The translations under genes were made by a program, and so were the position numbers. Under the pieces are notes generated by a model. That model was not told the DNA's origin. It saw only the letters and a program-made list of their open reading frames with translations, and did no database searches. Positions 19,721 through 28,782 of a stretch of 64,000 bases of DNA are shown in pieces (position 1 is the first letter of the stretch; each line of letters begins with the position of its first letter). Source of the DNA: Devosia equisanguinis (GTDB lineage Bacteria; Pseudomonadota; Alphaproteobacteria; Rhizobiales; Devosiaceae); contig NZ_UZWD01000049.1 of NCBI RefSeq assembly GCF_900631955.1, forward strand, positions 23,516 through 87,515, in the 5' to 3' direction.

Positions 19721-20863
19721 ATGAGACTGTTGATCGTCATTGCTGCACTTCTGGCTCTGGTGCTTCCGGCTGCTGCGCAGGTCGATTTCGACACCAAGGC
19801 CCGCTATGCCGTGCTGATGGATTATGAATCCGGCACGGTGATCTTCCAGAAGGACGCCGATACGCGTCTCGAACCGGCCAGCATGACCAAGCTCATGACC
19901 CTGGCCGTGGTGTTCAACGAACTCCGCGCCGGCCGCATCAGCCTCGAGGACAAGTTCTTCGTCTCCGAAAATGCCTGGCGCACCGGCGGCGCGGCCTCCG
20001 GCGGCTCCACCATGTTCGCCGAGCTCAATTCGCAGATCCGGGTCGAAGACCTGATCCGCTCGGTCATCATCCAGTCGGGCAATGACGCGGCCATTATCCT
20101 GGCGGAGGGCATTGCCGGCACCGAGCCGACCTTCGCCACCATGATGAACCAGCTGGCCGGCCAGATCGGGCTCGACGGTTCCCATTTCACCAATTCCACC
20201 GGCCTGCCGGACCCAGAGGAATATTCCACCGCCCGCGATTTGGCTGAGCTCGGCCGCTATCTCATCCGCGAATTTCCCGAATTCTATCACTACTTCTCCG
20301 AGCCGGAGATGGAGTGGAACAAGATCAAGCAGTCCAACCGCAATTCGCTGATCGATGTCGGCATCGGCGTAGATGGCCTCAAGACCGGCCATACGGCCGC
20401 AGCCGGCTATGGCGTGGTGCTGTCCACCGCCCAGGGCGATCGCCGCCTGGTTGCCGTGGTTCACGGGCTCACATCCATGCGCGAACGCGCCGAAGAGGGC
20501 CGCAAGCTCCTTACGTGGGGCCAGCGCGCCTTCGAGCGCTTCGCGCCTTATCCGGCCGGCAGCATCGTTGCCCATGCCGATGTCTATGGCGGCGAAGCCG
20601 GTAGTGTCGGTCTCGTCGGCAAGGGCGAAATCGCGCTCTACCTGCCGCGCGGCTCGCGCCAGTGCCTTTCGGCCACCGTCAACTATACCAGCCCGCTGCT
20701 GCCCCCGGTCCGCCAGGGCGACCAGATCGCGGAACTGCGCGTCTTCTGCAACGACCAGCTGGTTCAAACCGCTCCCCTCTACGCCAATGAAGACGTCCCC
20801 CAAGGCGACCTCGTCCGCCGCGCCACCGACGCCCTGAAGCAGTTGGCCTTGGGCTGGCTTTAA
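19721..20863 (+). CDS. dacA: D-alanyl-D-alanine carboxypeptidase (penicillin-binding protein 5/6 type)
   Basis: Removes the terminal D-Ala from peptidoglycan pentapeptides in the periplasm. The 380-residue protein has a signal peptide cut near AAAQ (about residue 20) and all three active-site motifs: SMTK with the acylated Ser54 and Lys57, SGN at 119-121 and KTG at 221-223. The C-terminal part (about 270-375) is the PBP5 beta-sandwich domain, ending in an amphipathic helix (RRATDALKQLALGWL) that should tether it to the membrane. It follows rlpA closely. The exact DacA/DacC/DacF orthologue cannot be fixed from sequence alone. Confidence 0.93.
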   Translation: MRLLIVIAALLALVLPAAAQVDFDTKARYAVLMDYESGTVIFQKDADTRLEPASMTKLMTLAVVFNELRAGRISLEDKFFVSENAWRTGGAASGGSTMFAELNSQIRVEDLIRSVIIQSGNDAAIILAEGIAGTEPTFATMMNQLAGQIGLDGSHFTNSTGLPDPEEYSTARDLAELGRYLIREFPEFYHYFSEPEMEWNKIKQSNRNSLIDVGIGVDGLKTGHTAAAGYGVVLSTAQGDRRLVAVVHGLTSMRERAEEGRKLLTWGQRAFERFAPYPAGSIVAHADVYGGEAGSVGLVGKGEIALYLPRGSRQCLSATVNYTSPLLPPVRQGDQIAELRVFCNDQLVQTAPLYANEDVPQGDLVRRATDALKQLALGWL

Positions 20864-20963
20864 GCCATCCGCTGCGCCGAAAGTCTCTCCGGTTGACAGA
20901 TTTTAAGGCTTAAACGCCACGAGAGCTATGCTCGAGTGGTGGGCAATCCACCACATCCCAGGT

Positions 20964-21036
20964 CGTCACCCTCGGGCTTGACCCGAGGGCTCTTTACTTG
21001 ACGATCGCGCTATAAGTTCAAAGCCCGAGGGTGACG
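20964..21036. repeat. Composite REP-like palindromic element
   Basis: CCCTCGGG-CTTGA-CCCGAGGG (20969-20989) forms an 8-bp hairpin. The outer sequence CGTCACCCTCGGGC (20964-20977) recurs inverted as GCCCGAGGGTGACG (21023-21036), so the unit is a pair of facing repeats with a 45-base spacer, like a BIME. The same core is found in at least six other gaps of the window. Confidence 0.8.
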
Positions 21037-21059
21037 CGCCGCACCCTCATCGATCACCC

Positions 21060-21105
21060 CTTCTCCTCCCCCCCCTTCAGGGGGAGGCCGGGTGGGGGGC
21101 CGAGA
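21060..21105. repeat. C-rich/G-rich palindromic intergenic repeat, copy 2
   Basis: CCTCCCCCCCCTTCAGGGGGAGG followed by CCGGGTGGGGGGC; the arms can pair around TTCA. Related to elements near 14551 and 26211. Confidence 0.6.
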
Positions 21106-21204
21106 GCCCCAAAACCCGCACCCCGCCCATCAATCTCTCTCGCGAGTCTTTTCGTGGGGCCTTTGCTGACCTAAAAGGAAAGCGACCAAGGAATCAGCCT
21201 GCCA

Positions 21205-21891
21205 ATGCTTGAATCGCCACACCGCCACCCGGCCCGGTTCATCACCTTTGAAGGTGGGGAAGGCGTCGGCAAGTCGACGCAGGTGCGTCGCTTGCTGGTC
21301 AATCTGGATCGCCATTCCATCAGCGCCGTGCGCACGCGCGAGCCCGGTGGCACGCCCAAGGCCGAAGCCATCCGCTCCTTCATCCTGCAGGGGCGCTCGG
21401 AAGCCTGGGGCGCCGGCGCCGAAGCCGTGCTCTTTGCTGCCGCGCGCCTCGACCATGTCAACCAGTTGATCGCCCCAAACCTGGCCAAGGGCACCTGGGT
21501 GATCTCGGATCGCTTTTGCGACTCGACCCGCGCCTATCAGGGCCTGACTGGCGGGGTCGACGACACTCTCATCGACGCGCTCGAAGTGCTGGCGCTTGAC
21601 GGCCACACGCCCGATCTCACCATCGTGCTCGACATGGACCCCGAAATCGCCTTCCAGCGCGTCGCCCAGCGCGCCGTCGAAGACGGGCTGGCGCTTACCG
21701 GCGACCGCTTCGAGAAGGAAGAGCTCGACTGGCACAAGCGGCTGCGCCAGAATTTCATTGATATCGCCCGCAACAATCGCGACCGCTGCTACGTCATCTC
21801 CGCCAATCAGAGCGAAGACGCGATCGAGCAAGCGATCTGGGAGCTGGTCACCGACCGCTTCCCCGAACTATCCGACGGGCCCGCGGCGTGA
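21205..21891 (+). CDS. tmk: Thymidylate kinase
   Basis: Phosphorylates dTMP to dTDP for DNA synthesis. The 228-residue protein has the P-loop GGEGVGKST (17-25), the DR(Y/F) motif as SDRFCDSTRAYQG, TREPGGTPKAEAIR for dTMP binding, and the lid region near ALTGDRFEKEELDWH. First gene of a five-gene set tmk-holB-metG-tatD-MBL with overlaps or gaps of only a few bases. The ribosome site is weak; AAGGAA lies about 13 bases before the ATG. The tmk-holB-metG-tatD order is a conserved arrangement in alphaproteobacteria. Confidence 0.96.
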   Translation: MLESPHRHPARFITFEGGEGVGKSTQVRRLLVNLDRHSISAVRTREPGGTPKAEAIRSFILQGRSEAWGAGAEAVLFAAARLDHVNQLIAPNLAKGTWVISDRFCDSTRAYQGLTGGVDDTLIDALEVLALDGHTPDLTIVLDMDPEIAFQRVAQRAVEDGLALTGDRFEKEELDWHKRLRQNFIDIARNNRDRCYVISANQSEDAIEQAIWELVTDRFPELSDGPAA

Positions 21892-22913
21892 CCGATCCCA
21901 CGGCGCTTCCTGACCTGCCGCTGCCCGAACAGCGGCAATTGGCCATTGGCCACGATGCCGCCCGCCAGGCCATTCTGGCGCAGTTGGGCGAGGGGCATCT
22001 GCCCGGCGCCATCATGCTGCATGGGCCGCAGGGCATCGGCAAGGCGACCTTGGCGTTCGAACTGGCCGCCACCATCCTCACGACCACCGGCGACGAGCCC
22101 GCGCACCGCGTGCGCGAGCAGGTGCAGGCCATGTCCCATCCCAATCTCTCGGTGCTGCGCCGCCGTCCCAAGGACGCCAAGGGCTACTACACCGTCATCC
22201 GCGTCGAGGATGTGCGCGAACTGCGGGACGCGCTGCACCATACGCGCGGCCGGGCCGGCCACCGCATCGCCATTCTCGACTCCATCGATGACTGCAACCC
22301 GTCCGCCGCCAATGCGCTGCTGAAGACGCTGGAAGAGCCGCCGGCCGACACCACATTTTTCCTTATTTCCCATCGCCCCGGCTCGCTTCTGCCCACCATC
22401 AAGTCGCGCTGCCACAATCTGGCGCTGCGGCCGCTGGCCGGCGGTCAGGTGCGCGATCTCGTGGCCGCCAGCGTTGCCGATCTCGATGCCGAGACGCTCG
22501 ACCGCGCCGTGCAGCTGGCCGGTGGCCGGCCGCGCCGTGCCTTTGAAACCCTGGCGCTCTCGGAGGCCTCGCCGGTCGGAGCATTGCTGGCCTGGCTGCA
22601 AGATCCGCTCGCCATGCCCAATGCCGTGCATCTGCAACTGGCCGATGCATTGGGCAGCGACGCGCAGGGCACCGACATGTCCTTTGCCCGCGAAATCCTC
22701 GCCGATTGGATGGCCACCGAAATGCGCGAGGCTGCCATTGCCGGTGTGGATCGCAGGCGTCTTGCCTCCGCCACTGACCTATGGGACAAGGCCAGCGCAC
22801 TTCTGGGCGAAGCCGACAGCGTCAATCTCGACATGAAGCAGACGCTGGCGGTTATTTTCGACGCCATAAGGAAGCACTGCGCCATTTCCGCCGTTCCCGT
22901 TGAGCCAGCATGA
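21888..22913 (+). CDS. holB: DNA polymerase III delta' subunit
   Basis: Clamp-loader subunit of the replicative polymerase. A 341-residue AAA+ protein starting with GTG inside a 4-base overlap with tmk. It has the P-loop-like [11 protein letters not shown], where Ala stands in place of the usual Ser/Thr, the sensor-type segment [21 protein letters not shown], and the SRC motif (IKSRCHNL) that supplies the arginine finger in clamp loaders. The four-Cys zinc cluster of the E. coli protein is not seen. It ends with an ATGA overlap with metG, so translation is coupled. Confidence 0.93.
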   Translation: MTDPTALPDLPLPEQRQLAIGHDAARQAILAQLGEGHLPGAIMLHGPQGIGKATLAFELAATILTTTGDEPAHRVREQVQAMSHPNLSVLRRRPKDAKGYYTVIRVEDVRELRDALHHTRGRAGHRIAILDSIDDCNPSAANALLKTLEEPPADTTFFLISHRPGSLLPTIKSRCHNLALRPLAGGQVRDLVAASVADLDAETLDRAVQLAGGRPRRAFETLALSEASPVGALLAWLQDPLAMPNAVHLQLADALGSDAQGTDMSFAREILADWMATEMREAAIAGVDRRRLASATDLWDKASALLGEADSVNLDMKQTLAVIFDAIRKHCAISAVPVEPA

Positions 22914-24460
22914 CCGCCAAGCCCTTTTACGTCACCACCGCGATTTCCTATCCCAATGGCGCCCCCCATATCGGGCATGCCTATGAGATGATCGCCACCG
23001 ACGCCATCGCGCGTTGGAAGCGTCTGGAAGGCCGCGAGGTCTATTTCCTGACCGGCACCGACGAGCATGGCATTAAGATGGTGCAGACCGCCGCCAGGGA
23101 AGGCATTCCGGTGCGCGAACTGGCCGATCGCAATGCTGGCGAGTTCCGCAAGCTCGCCGCGGCGCTCAATCTTTCCAATGACGACTTCATTCGCACCACC
23201 GAGCAGCGCCACCATGAGGCGTCGCAGGCCATCTGGAAAAAGATGGCCGACAGCCACAATGGCGATATCTTCGAGTCCACCTATAAGGGCTGGTACTCGG
23301 TGCGCGACGAGGCCTATTTCGACGAGGACGAGCTGACTGAAAAGGACGGCAAGCGTTTTGCCCCCTCCGGCGCCGAGGTCGAGTGGGTCGAAGAGCCGAC
23401 CTATTTCTTCCGTCTCTCCGCCTATACCCAGAAGCTGCTCGATCTCTACGAGGCCAATCCCGATTTCATCGCCCCCAAGGAGCGCCGCAACGAGATCATC
23501 TCCTTCGTGAAGGGCGGATTGCAGGACCTTTCGGTCTCCCGCACCACCTTCGACTGGGGCATTCCGGTCCCCGGCGCCGAGGGCCATGTGATGTATGTGT
23601 GGGTCGATGCGCTCACCAATTACATTACCGGCGTCGGCTATCCGGACGAGCAGAGCGAACTGTTCAAGAAGTTCTGGCCAGCTGACCTGCACGTTATCGG
23701 CAAGGACATCATCCGCTTCCACACCGTCTATTGGCCCGCTTTCCTGATGAGCGCCGGCCTGCCGGTGCAGCATCGCGTCTTCGCCCACGGTTTCCTCACC
23801 GTCGACGGCCAGAAGATGAGCAAGTCGCTGGGCAATGTCATCGACCCGTTCCATCTGGTCGAAACCTTCGGCCCCGACGCCATCCGCTATTTCTTCCTGC
23901 GCGAAGTCTCCTTCGGCAATGACGGCGATTATTCCAACGAAAAGCTGGTCAATCGCGTCAATGCCGACCTGGCCAATAATCTTGGCAATCTCGCCCAGCG
24001 TTCGCTGTCGATGATCAACAAGAACTGCGAGGCCCAGGTGCCCGTATTCGGGGCGCTCACCGAGGCCGACAATGCCATCATCGCCGAGGTCACCGAGGCA
24101 CTGGCTGCGGCGCAGCAGGCCATGGACCAGCAATTGGTGCATGAGGCCACCGGCGCCATCATCGCGGCGCTGAGCTCGGCCAATAACTACTTTGCCGGCC
24201 AGGAGCCCTGGGCGTTGAAGAAGACCGATCCGGCTCGCATGGCCACGGTTCTCTATATCACCGCCGACACCGTTCGCCGCCTCGCCATCCCGATGCAGGC
24301 CTTCGTGCCGGCCTCCGCCGCGCGCCTGCTCGACCAGCTGATGGTGCCCGCCGACCAGCGCAGCCTGGCCGATGCGGCCGCGGTCAATGCTTTGGTCCCC
24401 GGCACCGAATTGCCCGTGCCGCAGGGCGTCTTTGCCCGTCTCGAAAAGCCGGCGGAATAA
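22910..24460 (+). CDS. metG: Methionyl-tRNA synthetase
   Basis: Charges tRNA-Met for initiation and elongation. A 516-residue class I synthetase with HIGH at 20-23 ([11 protein letters not shown]) and KMSKS at 302-306. The connective domain lacks the zinc-binding Cys clusters of the E. coli enzyme, so this is the short, zinc-free type usual in alphaproteobacteria, and there is no C-terminal tRNA-binding (Arc1p-like) extension. Third gene of the tmk operon, overlapping holB by four bases and followed one base later by tatD. Confidence 0.97.
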   Translation: MTAKPFYVTTAISYPNGAPHIGHAYEMIATDAIARWKRLEGREVYFLTGTDEHGIKMVQTAAREGIPVRELADRNAGEFRKLAAALNLSNDDFIRTTEQRHHEASQAIWKKMADSHNGDIFESTYKGWYSVRDEAYFDEDELTEKDGKRFAPSGAEVEWVEEPTYFFRLSAYTQKLLDLYEANPDFIAPKERRNEIISFVKGGLQDLSVSRTTFDWGIPVPGAEGHVMYVWVDALTNYITGVGYPDEQSELFKKFWPADLHVIGKDIIRFHTVYWPAFLMSAGLPVQHRVFAHGFLTVDGQKMSKSLGNVIDPFHLVETFGPDAIRYFFLREVSFGNDGDYSNEKLVNRVNADLANNLGNLAQRSLSMINKNCEAQVPVFGALTEADNAIIAEVTEALAAAQQAMDQQLVHEATGAIIAALSSANNYFAGQEPWALKKTDPARMATVLYITADTVRRLAIPMQAFVPASAARLLDQLMVPADQRSLADAAAVNALVPGTELPVPQGVFARLEKPAE

Positions 24461-24461
24461 G

Positions 24462-25241
24462 ATGCTGATCGATAGTCATTGCCATCTCGACTTCGAGGCG
24501 CTCGCTGCCGATATCGAAGGCGTCATGGCGCGCGCTGCTGCGGCAGGGGTCACCGGCATGGTGACGATATCCACATGGGTGGATAAGTTTTCCACCTATG
24601 CCGATATCGCGGAACGTTTCCCGAACGTCTGGTGCTCGGTCGGCACGCATCCGCACAATGCCGATCAGGAACTGCACATTCAGACCGAAGATCTGGTCCG
24701 GCTAAGTGCCCATCCGCGCTGCATTGCCATCGGCGAAGCGGGCCTTGACTACTTCTACGACAATGCTCCGCGCGAGGCGCAGGAGATCGGACTGCGCCGG
24801 CACATCGCCGCCGCGCGGATCACCCGTCTTCCACTGGTTATCCACAGCCGCCAGGCCGATGACGACATGGCCGCCATCCTCGAAGAAGAGACCGGGCAGG
24901 GGGCCTTCCCCTTCGTGCTCCATTGCTTCACCGCCGGCATGGACCTGGCGCAGCGCGCGCTGGCGCTCGGTGGCTACATCTCCTTTTCCGGCATCATCAC
25001 CTTCAAGAATGCCAAGGAAATTCAGGACGTCGCGGCCATGGTGCCGGCCGATCGCTATCTGGTCGAAACCGACGCACCTTATCTCGCGCCCATTCCGCAT
25101 CGTGGCCAGTCCAACGAGCCGAGCTTCGTCCGCCACACGGCCGAAAAGGTCGCCGAAATTCGCGGCGTCACGCTTGAGCAGGTCGGTCGCGAAAGCACCG
25201 CCAATTTTGGGCGGCTGTTTGCCAAGTCCGGCGTGAAGTAA
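24462..25241 (+). CDS. tatD: TatD-family metal-dependent deoxyribonuclease
   Basis: A 259-residue TIM-barrel hydrolase. Metal ligands visible include His6 and His8 in MLIDSHCHLDF, the Glu of AIGEAGLDYFYDNA, HSRQADDD, HCFTAG and the Asp of LVETDAPYLAPIPHRGQSNEP, all typical of TatD/YcfH enzymes (3'-5' DNA exonuclease or proofreading D-aminoacyl-type roles reported). The start is the ATG one base after the metG stop; an earlier in-frame ATG lies inside metG. Probable YcfH-like role in DNA repair, judged from family. Confidence 0.93.
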   Translation: MLIDSHCHLDFEALAADIEGVMARAAAAGVTGMVTISTWVDKFSTYADIAERFPNVWCSVGTHPHNADQELHIQTEDLVRLSAHPRCIAIGEAGLDYFYDNAPREAQEIGLRRHIAAARITRLPLVIHSRQADDDMAAILEEETGQGAFPFVLHCFTAGMDLAQRALALGGYISFSGIITFKNAKEIQDVAAMVPADRYLVETDAPYLAPIPHRGQSNEPSFVRHTAEKVAEIRGVTLEQVGRESTANFGRLFAKSGVK

Positions 25242-25245
25242 GGCC

Positions 25246-26082
25246 ATGGCCGCGCCGGATCGCATCATCGCCACCATTCTCGGCTGCGGTTCGTCCGGCG
25301 GCGTGCCGCGCATCGGCAATGATTGGGGCATTTGCGATCCCGACGAGCCGCGCAATCGCCGTCGCCGCTGCGCGCTGCTGATCGAAGGCTGGCGCGACGG
25401 CGAGGCGGAACCCACCCGTATCCTGATCGACACCGGGGTCGACCTGCGCGAACAATTGCTCGACATGGCGGTCAACCGGGTCGACGCCGTATTCTACACC
25501 CATGAGCACGCCGACCATACCCACGGCATCGACGATTTGCGGGTTCTGGCGCTGCTCAACCGCAAGCGGGTCGATGTCTATTTCACGCCCGAATGCGGTG
25601 CCCGCATCCGCGAGGCCTTCGGCTATTGCTTCACCACCCCGGCGGGCAGTTCTTATCCGCCCATTCTCAATGCCCACGAAATCGCCGCCGGCGACACCAT
25701 TTCGGTGACTGGCCCGGGCGGCACGCTCGATATCAGCGCCTTCCTGCAACTGCATGGCGATATCAATTCGCTGGGCTTCCGCGTCGCCGATTTCGCCTAT
25801 AGCTGCGATCTCTCGGGCTTTCCCGAACAATCGCATGCCGCCATTTCCGGGCTGTCGCTCTGGGTGCTCGACGCCCTCCGCCCGACTCCGCATCCAAGCC
25901 ATCTGAGCCTGCCGGAAAGCCTCGACCTCATCGCCCGCTTCCAGCCGCGCCAGGCCGTGCTCACCGACATGCACATCGACCTCGACTACGCCCGCACCGA
26001 AGCCGAGACGCCCGCCAATGTCACCCCGGCCTTCGACGGCATGCAGATCGATGTACTGAGTGGAGAAATCTTGAACCGGTAG
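25246..26082 (+). CDS. PhnP-like metallo-beta-lactamase-fold hydrolase
   Basis: A 278-residue metal-dependent hydrolase. The metal motif THEHADH (His86, His88, Asp90, His91) and ILGCGSSGGVPRIGNDWG at the N-terminus are typical of the PhnP/YcbX-like branch that hydrolyses phosphoribosyl 1,2-cyclic phosphate. SCDLSGFPEQS and TDMHIDLDY provide later metal-binding positions. No phosphonate (phn) genes are nearby; it is instead the last gene of the tmk operon, a position such proteins often hold in alphaproteobacteria, so its physiological substrate may be different. Confidence 0.86.
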   Translation: MAAPDRIIATILGCGSSGGVPRIGNDWGICDPDEPRNRRRRCALLIEGWRDGEAEPTRILIDTGVDLREQLLDMAVNRVDAVFYTHEHADHTHGIDDLRVLALLNRKRVDVYFTPECGARIREAFGYCFTTPAGSSYPPILNAHEIAAGDTISVTGPGGTLDISAFLQLHGDINSLGFRVADFAYSCDLSGFPEQSHAAISGLSLWVLDALRPTPHPSHLSLPESLDLIARFQPRQAVLTDMHIDLDYARTEAETPANVTPAFDGMQIDVLSGEILNR

Positions 26083-26115
26083 GGGTGGGCGTACGCGCCA
26101 CCCACTCTCACCGCG

Positions 26116-26140
26116 CCGCCCTCGGGCTTGACCCGAGGGC
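26116..26140. repeat. REP-like palindrome
   Basis: CCCTCGGG-CTTGA-CCCGAGGG at 26119-26139, identical in core and loop to the copy at 20969. Lies between convergent operons. Confidence 0.75.
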
Positions 26141-26210
26141 CTGTCGGAGAATCACAGGCCTCATTTAACGTCGCGGTTAGAGCCTCTCACGTTCTGGTTG
26201 ATGCGGCTCT

Positions 26211-26245
26211 ATCGCCCCCCCCTTGAGGGGAGGGCCGGGGATCTA
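26211..26245. repeat. C-rich/G-rich palindromic intergenic repeat, copy 3
   Basis: CCCCCCCCTTGAGGGGAGGGCCGGGG with pairing arms around TTGA; same class as copies near 14551 and 21060. Confidence 0.55.
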
Positions 26246-26249
26246 GCAG

Positions 26250-26271
26250 CCCTCAGGTCGAGCCCGAGGGC
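26250..26271. repeat. REP-like palindrome, variant copy
   Basis: CCCTCAGG-TCGAG-CCCGAGGG (26250-26270), one mismatch in the stem. It faces the copy at 26119, so the two again form an inverted pair about 110 bases apart. Confidence 0.65.
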
Positions 26272-26288
26272 GGAACGGCATAGCCCCC

Positions 26289-27491
26289 TCAAAACCCATC
26301 CAGCGGCAGCGCATCCACCAGCGCGCCCACCGCTTGCCCCGGATCATGCTCCGGCTGCACGATCAGCATATCCGCATGCGCCAGCGACGAGGTATGCCCG
26401 CTATCGGTCTGGGAAATCGGCAGCAATTCGGGCCCGGTCGGCATGTGCAGCAATTGCGCCCGCATGAAATGCCGGCGCGCCGTATTGGCCGGTGTCGGCC
26501 CGGCCAGCGGCAGGCGCCAGGGCGTCGGTTCGGCGGCACCCTGCCAGCGGCGCAGCGCCGGCTTGATGAAAACCTGCGCCGTCACCATGGCCGAAACCGG
26601 ATTGCCCGGCAGCCCGAACACCAGCGTCTTGCCATGCATGCCGAACATCAGCGGCTTTCCCGGCCGCATATTGATGCGCCAGAAATCCAGCGTCACGCCC
26701 AATTGCTTGAGCACGTCCTGCACCAGGTCATGTTCGCCCACCGAGGCGCCGCCGGTGGTCACCACGATATCGGGCGCGTCGGCGAACACCGCCGCGAGCC
26801 TCGAGCGCAGTGTTTCCGCGTCATCGGCAATAATGCCGTGATCCCGCACCTCGGCGGCATAGGGCGCCAACATTGCGGCCAGGCCAAAGCTGTTGGACGC
26901 CACGATCTGGTCCGGTCCCAGCGCCTGGCCGGGCAGCACCAGTTCGTCGCCCGTGGCCACCAGCGCGATGCGCGGACGTGTGGCAACGCTGAGGGCCGGA
27001 TAGTTGGCCGCAGCCGCAACCGAAATCTGCATCGGTGTCAGCCGCGTTCCGCGCTCGATCAGCATCTGTCCGGTGGCGAAATCATTGCCCCTGGGGCGCA
27101 CGCTGTGGCCGGGCCGGGCAGGGGCCGTAAAGCGCACCATGTCGCCCTCGCGCACCGCCTCTTCCTGCATGATCACCGTATCGGCTCCGGCTGGAACCGG
27201 CGCTCCGGTAAAGATGCGCACGGCTTCGCCGGGGCCCACCGTCCCGGCAAAACCGGCGCCGGCCTGCGACATGCCGATGACCTTGAGCCAAACGCCCTCG
27301 CTCACGTCGGCGGCGCGCATGGCGTAGCCGTCCATGGCGCTGGCGTCGAAAGGCGGCTGGTCGTGCTGGGCGATGACATCGGCAGCGAGCACGCGGCCCG
27401 CAGCCTGGTTCAGCGCTACCGCTTCCGGCACCACGTCAGGCACACGCGCCAGAATGGCCCTGAGCGCTTCGTCGACGGGCAAGAGGCTCAT
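26289..27491 (-). CDS. moeA: Molybdopterin molybdenumtransferase MoeA
   Basis: Inserts molybdate into adenylylated molybdopterin, the last step of molybdenum cofactor synthesis. The 400-residue protein shows QHDQPPFDASAMDGYA (substrate loop), IFTGAPVPAGADTVIMQE, the MoCF-binding domain with VVTTGGASVGEHDLV and FGLPGNPVSAMV, and the C-terminal beta domain. The ATG at 27491 overlaps the moaC stop by four bases and gives the family start; an upstream in-frame ATG lies inside moaC. Last gene of the ppiD-trp-moa run. Confidence 0.95.
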   Translation of the reverse strand: MSLLPVDEALRAILARVPDVVPEAVALNQAAGRVLAADVIAQHDQPPFDASAMDGYAMRAADVSEGVWLKVIGMSQAGAGFAGTVGPGEAVRIFTGAPVPAGADTVIMQEEAVREGDMVRFTAPARPGHSVRPRGNDFATGQMLIERGTRLTPMQISVAAAANYPALSVATRPRIALVATGDELVLPGQALGPDQIVASNSFGLAAMLAPYAAEVRDHGIIADDAETLRSRLAAVFADAPDIVVTTGGASVGEHDLVQDVLKQLGVTLDFWRINMRPGKPLMFGMHGKTLVFGLPGNPVSAMVTAQVFIKPALRRWQGAAEPTPWRLPLAGPTPANTARRHFMRAQLLHMPTGPELLPISQTDSGHTSSLAHADMLIVQPEHDPGQAVGALVDALPLDGF

Positions 27492-27970
27492 GGCTGGCGC
27501 ACGAAATCGCCGGACTTGCCGCCCGATTTTTCCACGAGGCAAATATCCGACACCACCATGGCGCGGTCGATGGCCTTGGCCATGTCGTAAAGCGTTAGGG
27601 CGGCGGTCGAGGCCGCGACCAGAGCCTCCATTTCCACTCCGGTCTGGCCGGTGGTCTCAGCCGTCGCGTCGATGCGGATGGCACCCTCGCCATCACCCGC
27701 AATCTCAACGCTGACCTTGGTCAGCGCGATCGGGTGGCAGAGCGGGATCAGTTCGGACGTCTTCTTGGCCGACATGATGCCGGCAATGCGCGCGACGGCC
27801 AGGGCATCGCCCTTCTTGAGCCCACCGCCGAGAATGGTGGCGATGGTCTCGGGCTGTCCGGTCAGTCGCGCCTGTGCCACGGCGCGGCGGCGAGTGACGG
27901 CCTTGTCGCCGATATCGACGATATGGGCCTCGCCCCGCGCATTGAGGTGGGTCAGGCGCGCCTCGGTCAT
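27488..27970 (-). CDS. moaC: Cyclic pyranopterin monophosphate synthase MoaC
   Basis: With MoaA, converts GTP to cyclic pyranopterin monophosphate in molybdenum cofactor synthesis. The 160-residue protein has the conserved KKTSELIPLCHPI, TAETTGQTGVEMEAL and TLYDMAKAIDRAM stretches containing the active-site Lys and Asp. It starts in a TGATG overlap with trpC and ends in an ATGA overlap with moeA, so the three are translated as a chain. moaA is not in the window. Confidence 0.96.
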   Translation of the reverse strand: MTEARLTHLNARGEAHIVDIGDKAVTRRRAVAQARLTGQPETIATILGGGLKKGDALAVARIAGIMSAKKTSELIPLCHPIALTKVSVEIAGDGEGAIRIDATAETTGQTGVEMEALVAASTAALTLYDMAKAIDRAMVVSDICLVEKSGGKSGDFVRQP

Positions 27971-28782
27971 CAGCGCACGGTCTCGGGGGCGCCCATCAGC
28001 AAGGCTCGGGTGGCCGCCACCACATCGTCCTGCCGCATCAGGCTTTCACCCACGAGGAAGGTGCCGACGCCACAGCGTTCGTCCAGCATCTTCACATGCT
28101 CATGGGTGACGATGCCGCTTTCGCTGACCAGCATCACGTCCGCAGGTAGGCCGGCCGACAGGCGCACTGTGGTTTCGAGCGAAGTCTCAAAGGTGCGCAG
28201 GTTGCGGTTGTTGATGCCGATGAATTTGGCATCGAGCCCCAGAGCCCGGTCGAGCTCGACCTGGTCATGCACCTCCACCAGCGCGTCCATGCCCCATTCC
28301 TGGGCGGAATCGAGCAGGTAGCGCGCCACGTCGTCATCGACAGCGGCGAGAATGATCAGGATGCAGTCGGCGCCCCAGGAGCGGGCCTCGGCCACCTGAT
28401 AGGTTTCGAACAGGAAGTCCTTGCGCAGCACCGGCAGCCGCGTGGCGGCGCGGGCTTCGATCAGATAGCTGGGCGAGCCCTGAAAGCTCGGCCGGTCGGT
28501 CAGTACCGAGAGACAGGCCGCGCCGCCGGTCTCGTAGTCCCGGGCAATCTGGGCCGGGTTGAAATCGGCGCGGATCAGCCCTTTGGAGGGGCTGGCTTTC
28601 TTCACTTCGGCGATCAGGCCATAGTCGCCTTTGGCGCGCTTGTCCTTGAGCGCCTTCAGAAAACCGCGCGGCGCTGGCTGGTCATGCGCCTCTGCCACCA
28701 CCTCGGCCCAGGGACGCATGGCTTTTGCCGCGGCGATTTCTTCGCGCTTATAGGCTTCGATCTGCTTGAGAAAATCGTTCAT
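27970..28782 (-). CDS. trpC: Indole-3-glycerol phosphate synthase
   Basis: Closes the indole ring in tryptophan synthesis. The 270-residue TIM-barrel protein has [13 protein letters not shown] near residues 58-70 (catalytic lysine), the second lysine in [13 protein letters not shown], and [10 protein letters not shown] and VSESGI at the phosphate end. A much longer frame is open upstream, but the ATG at 28782 overlaps the trpD stop as ATGA and matches the family N-terminus. Monofunctional: no fused TrpF domain. Confidence 0.97.
   Translation of the reverse strand: MNDFLKQIEAYKREEIAAAKAMRPWAEVVAEAHDQPAPRGFLKALKDKRAKGDYGLIAEVKKASPSKGLIRADFNPAQIARDYETGGAACLSVLTDRPSFQGSPSYLIEARAATRLPVLRKDFLFETYQVAEARSWGADCILIILAAVDDDVARYLLDSAQEWGMDALVEVHDQVELDRALGLDAKFIGINNRNLRTFETSLETTVRLSAGLPADVMLVSESGIVTHEHVKMLDERCGVGTFLVGESLMRQDDVVAATRALLMGAPETVR

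Larger units (their letters stand above)
20864..21204. other. Repeat-bearing intergenic region between the carboxypeptidase gene and tmk
   Basis: 341 bases without a plausible gene. It holds a hairpin GTGGTGGGCAATCCACCAC (20936-20954), a composite palindromic repeat (20964-21036) and a C/G-rich repeat (about 21060-21105), followed by the tmk upstream region with AAAAGGAAAG near 21172. Confidence 0.6.

Noticed and set aside
19661..20803. A 380-codon open frame antisense to the D-Ala-D-Ala carboxypeptidase gene
   Set aside because: It covers almost exactly the sense gene, which has all active-site motifs; the antisense frame has none.
22445..24142. A 565-codon open frame antisense to metG and the end of holB
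   Set aside because: Same codon-bias shadow effect; His/Asp/Gly/Val-rich composition and no domain.
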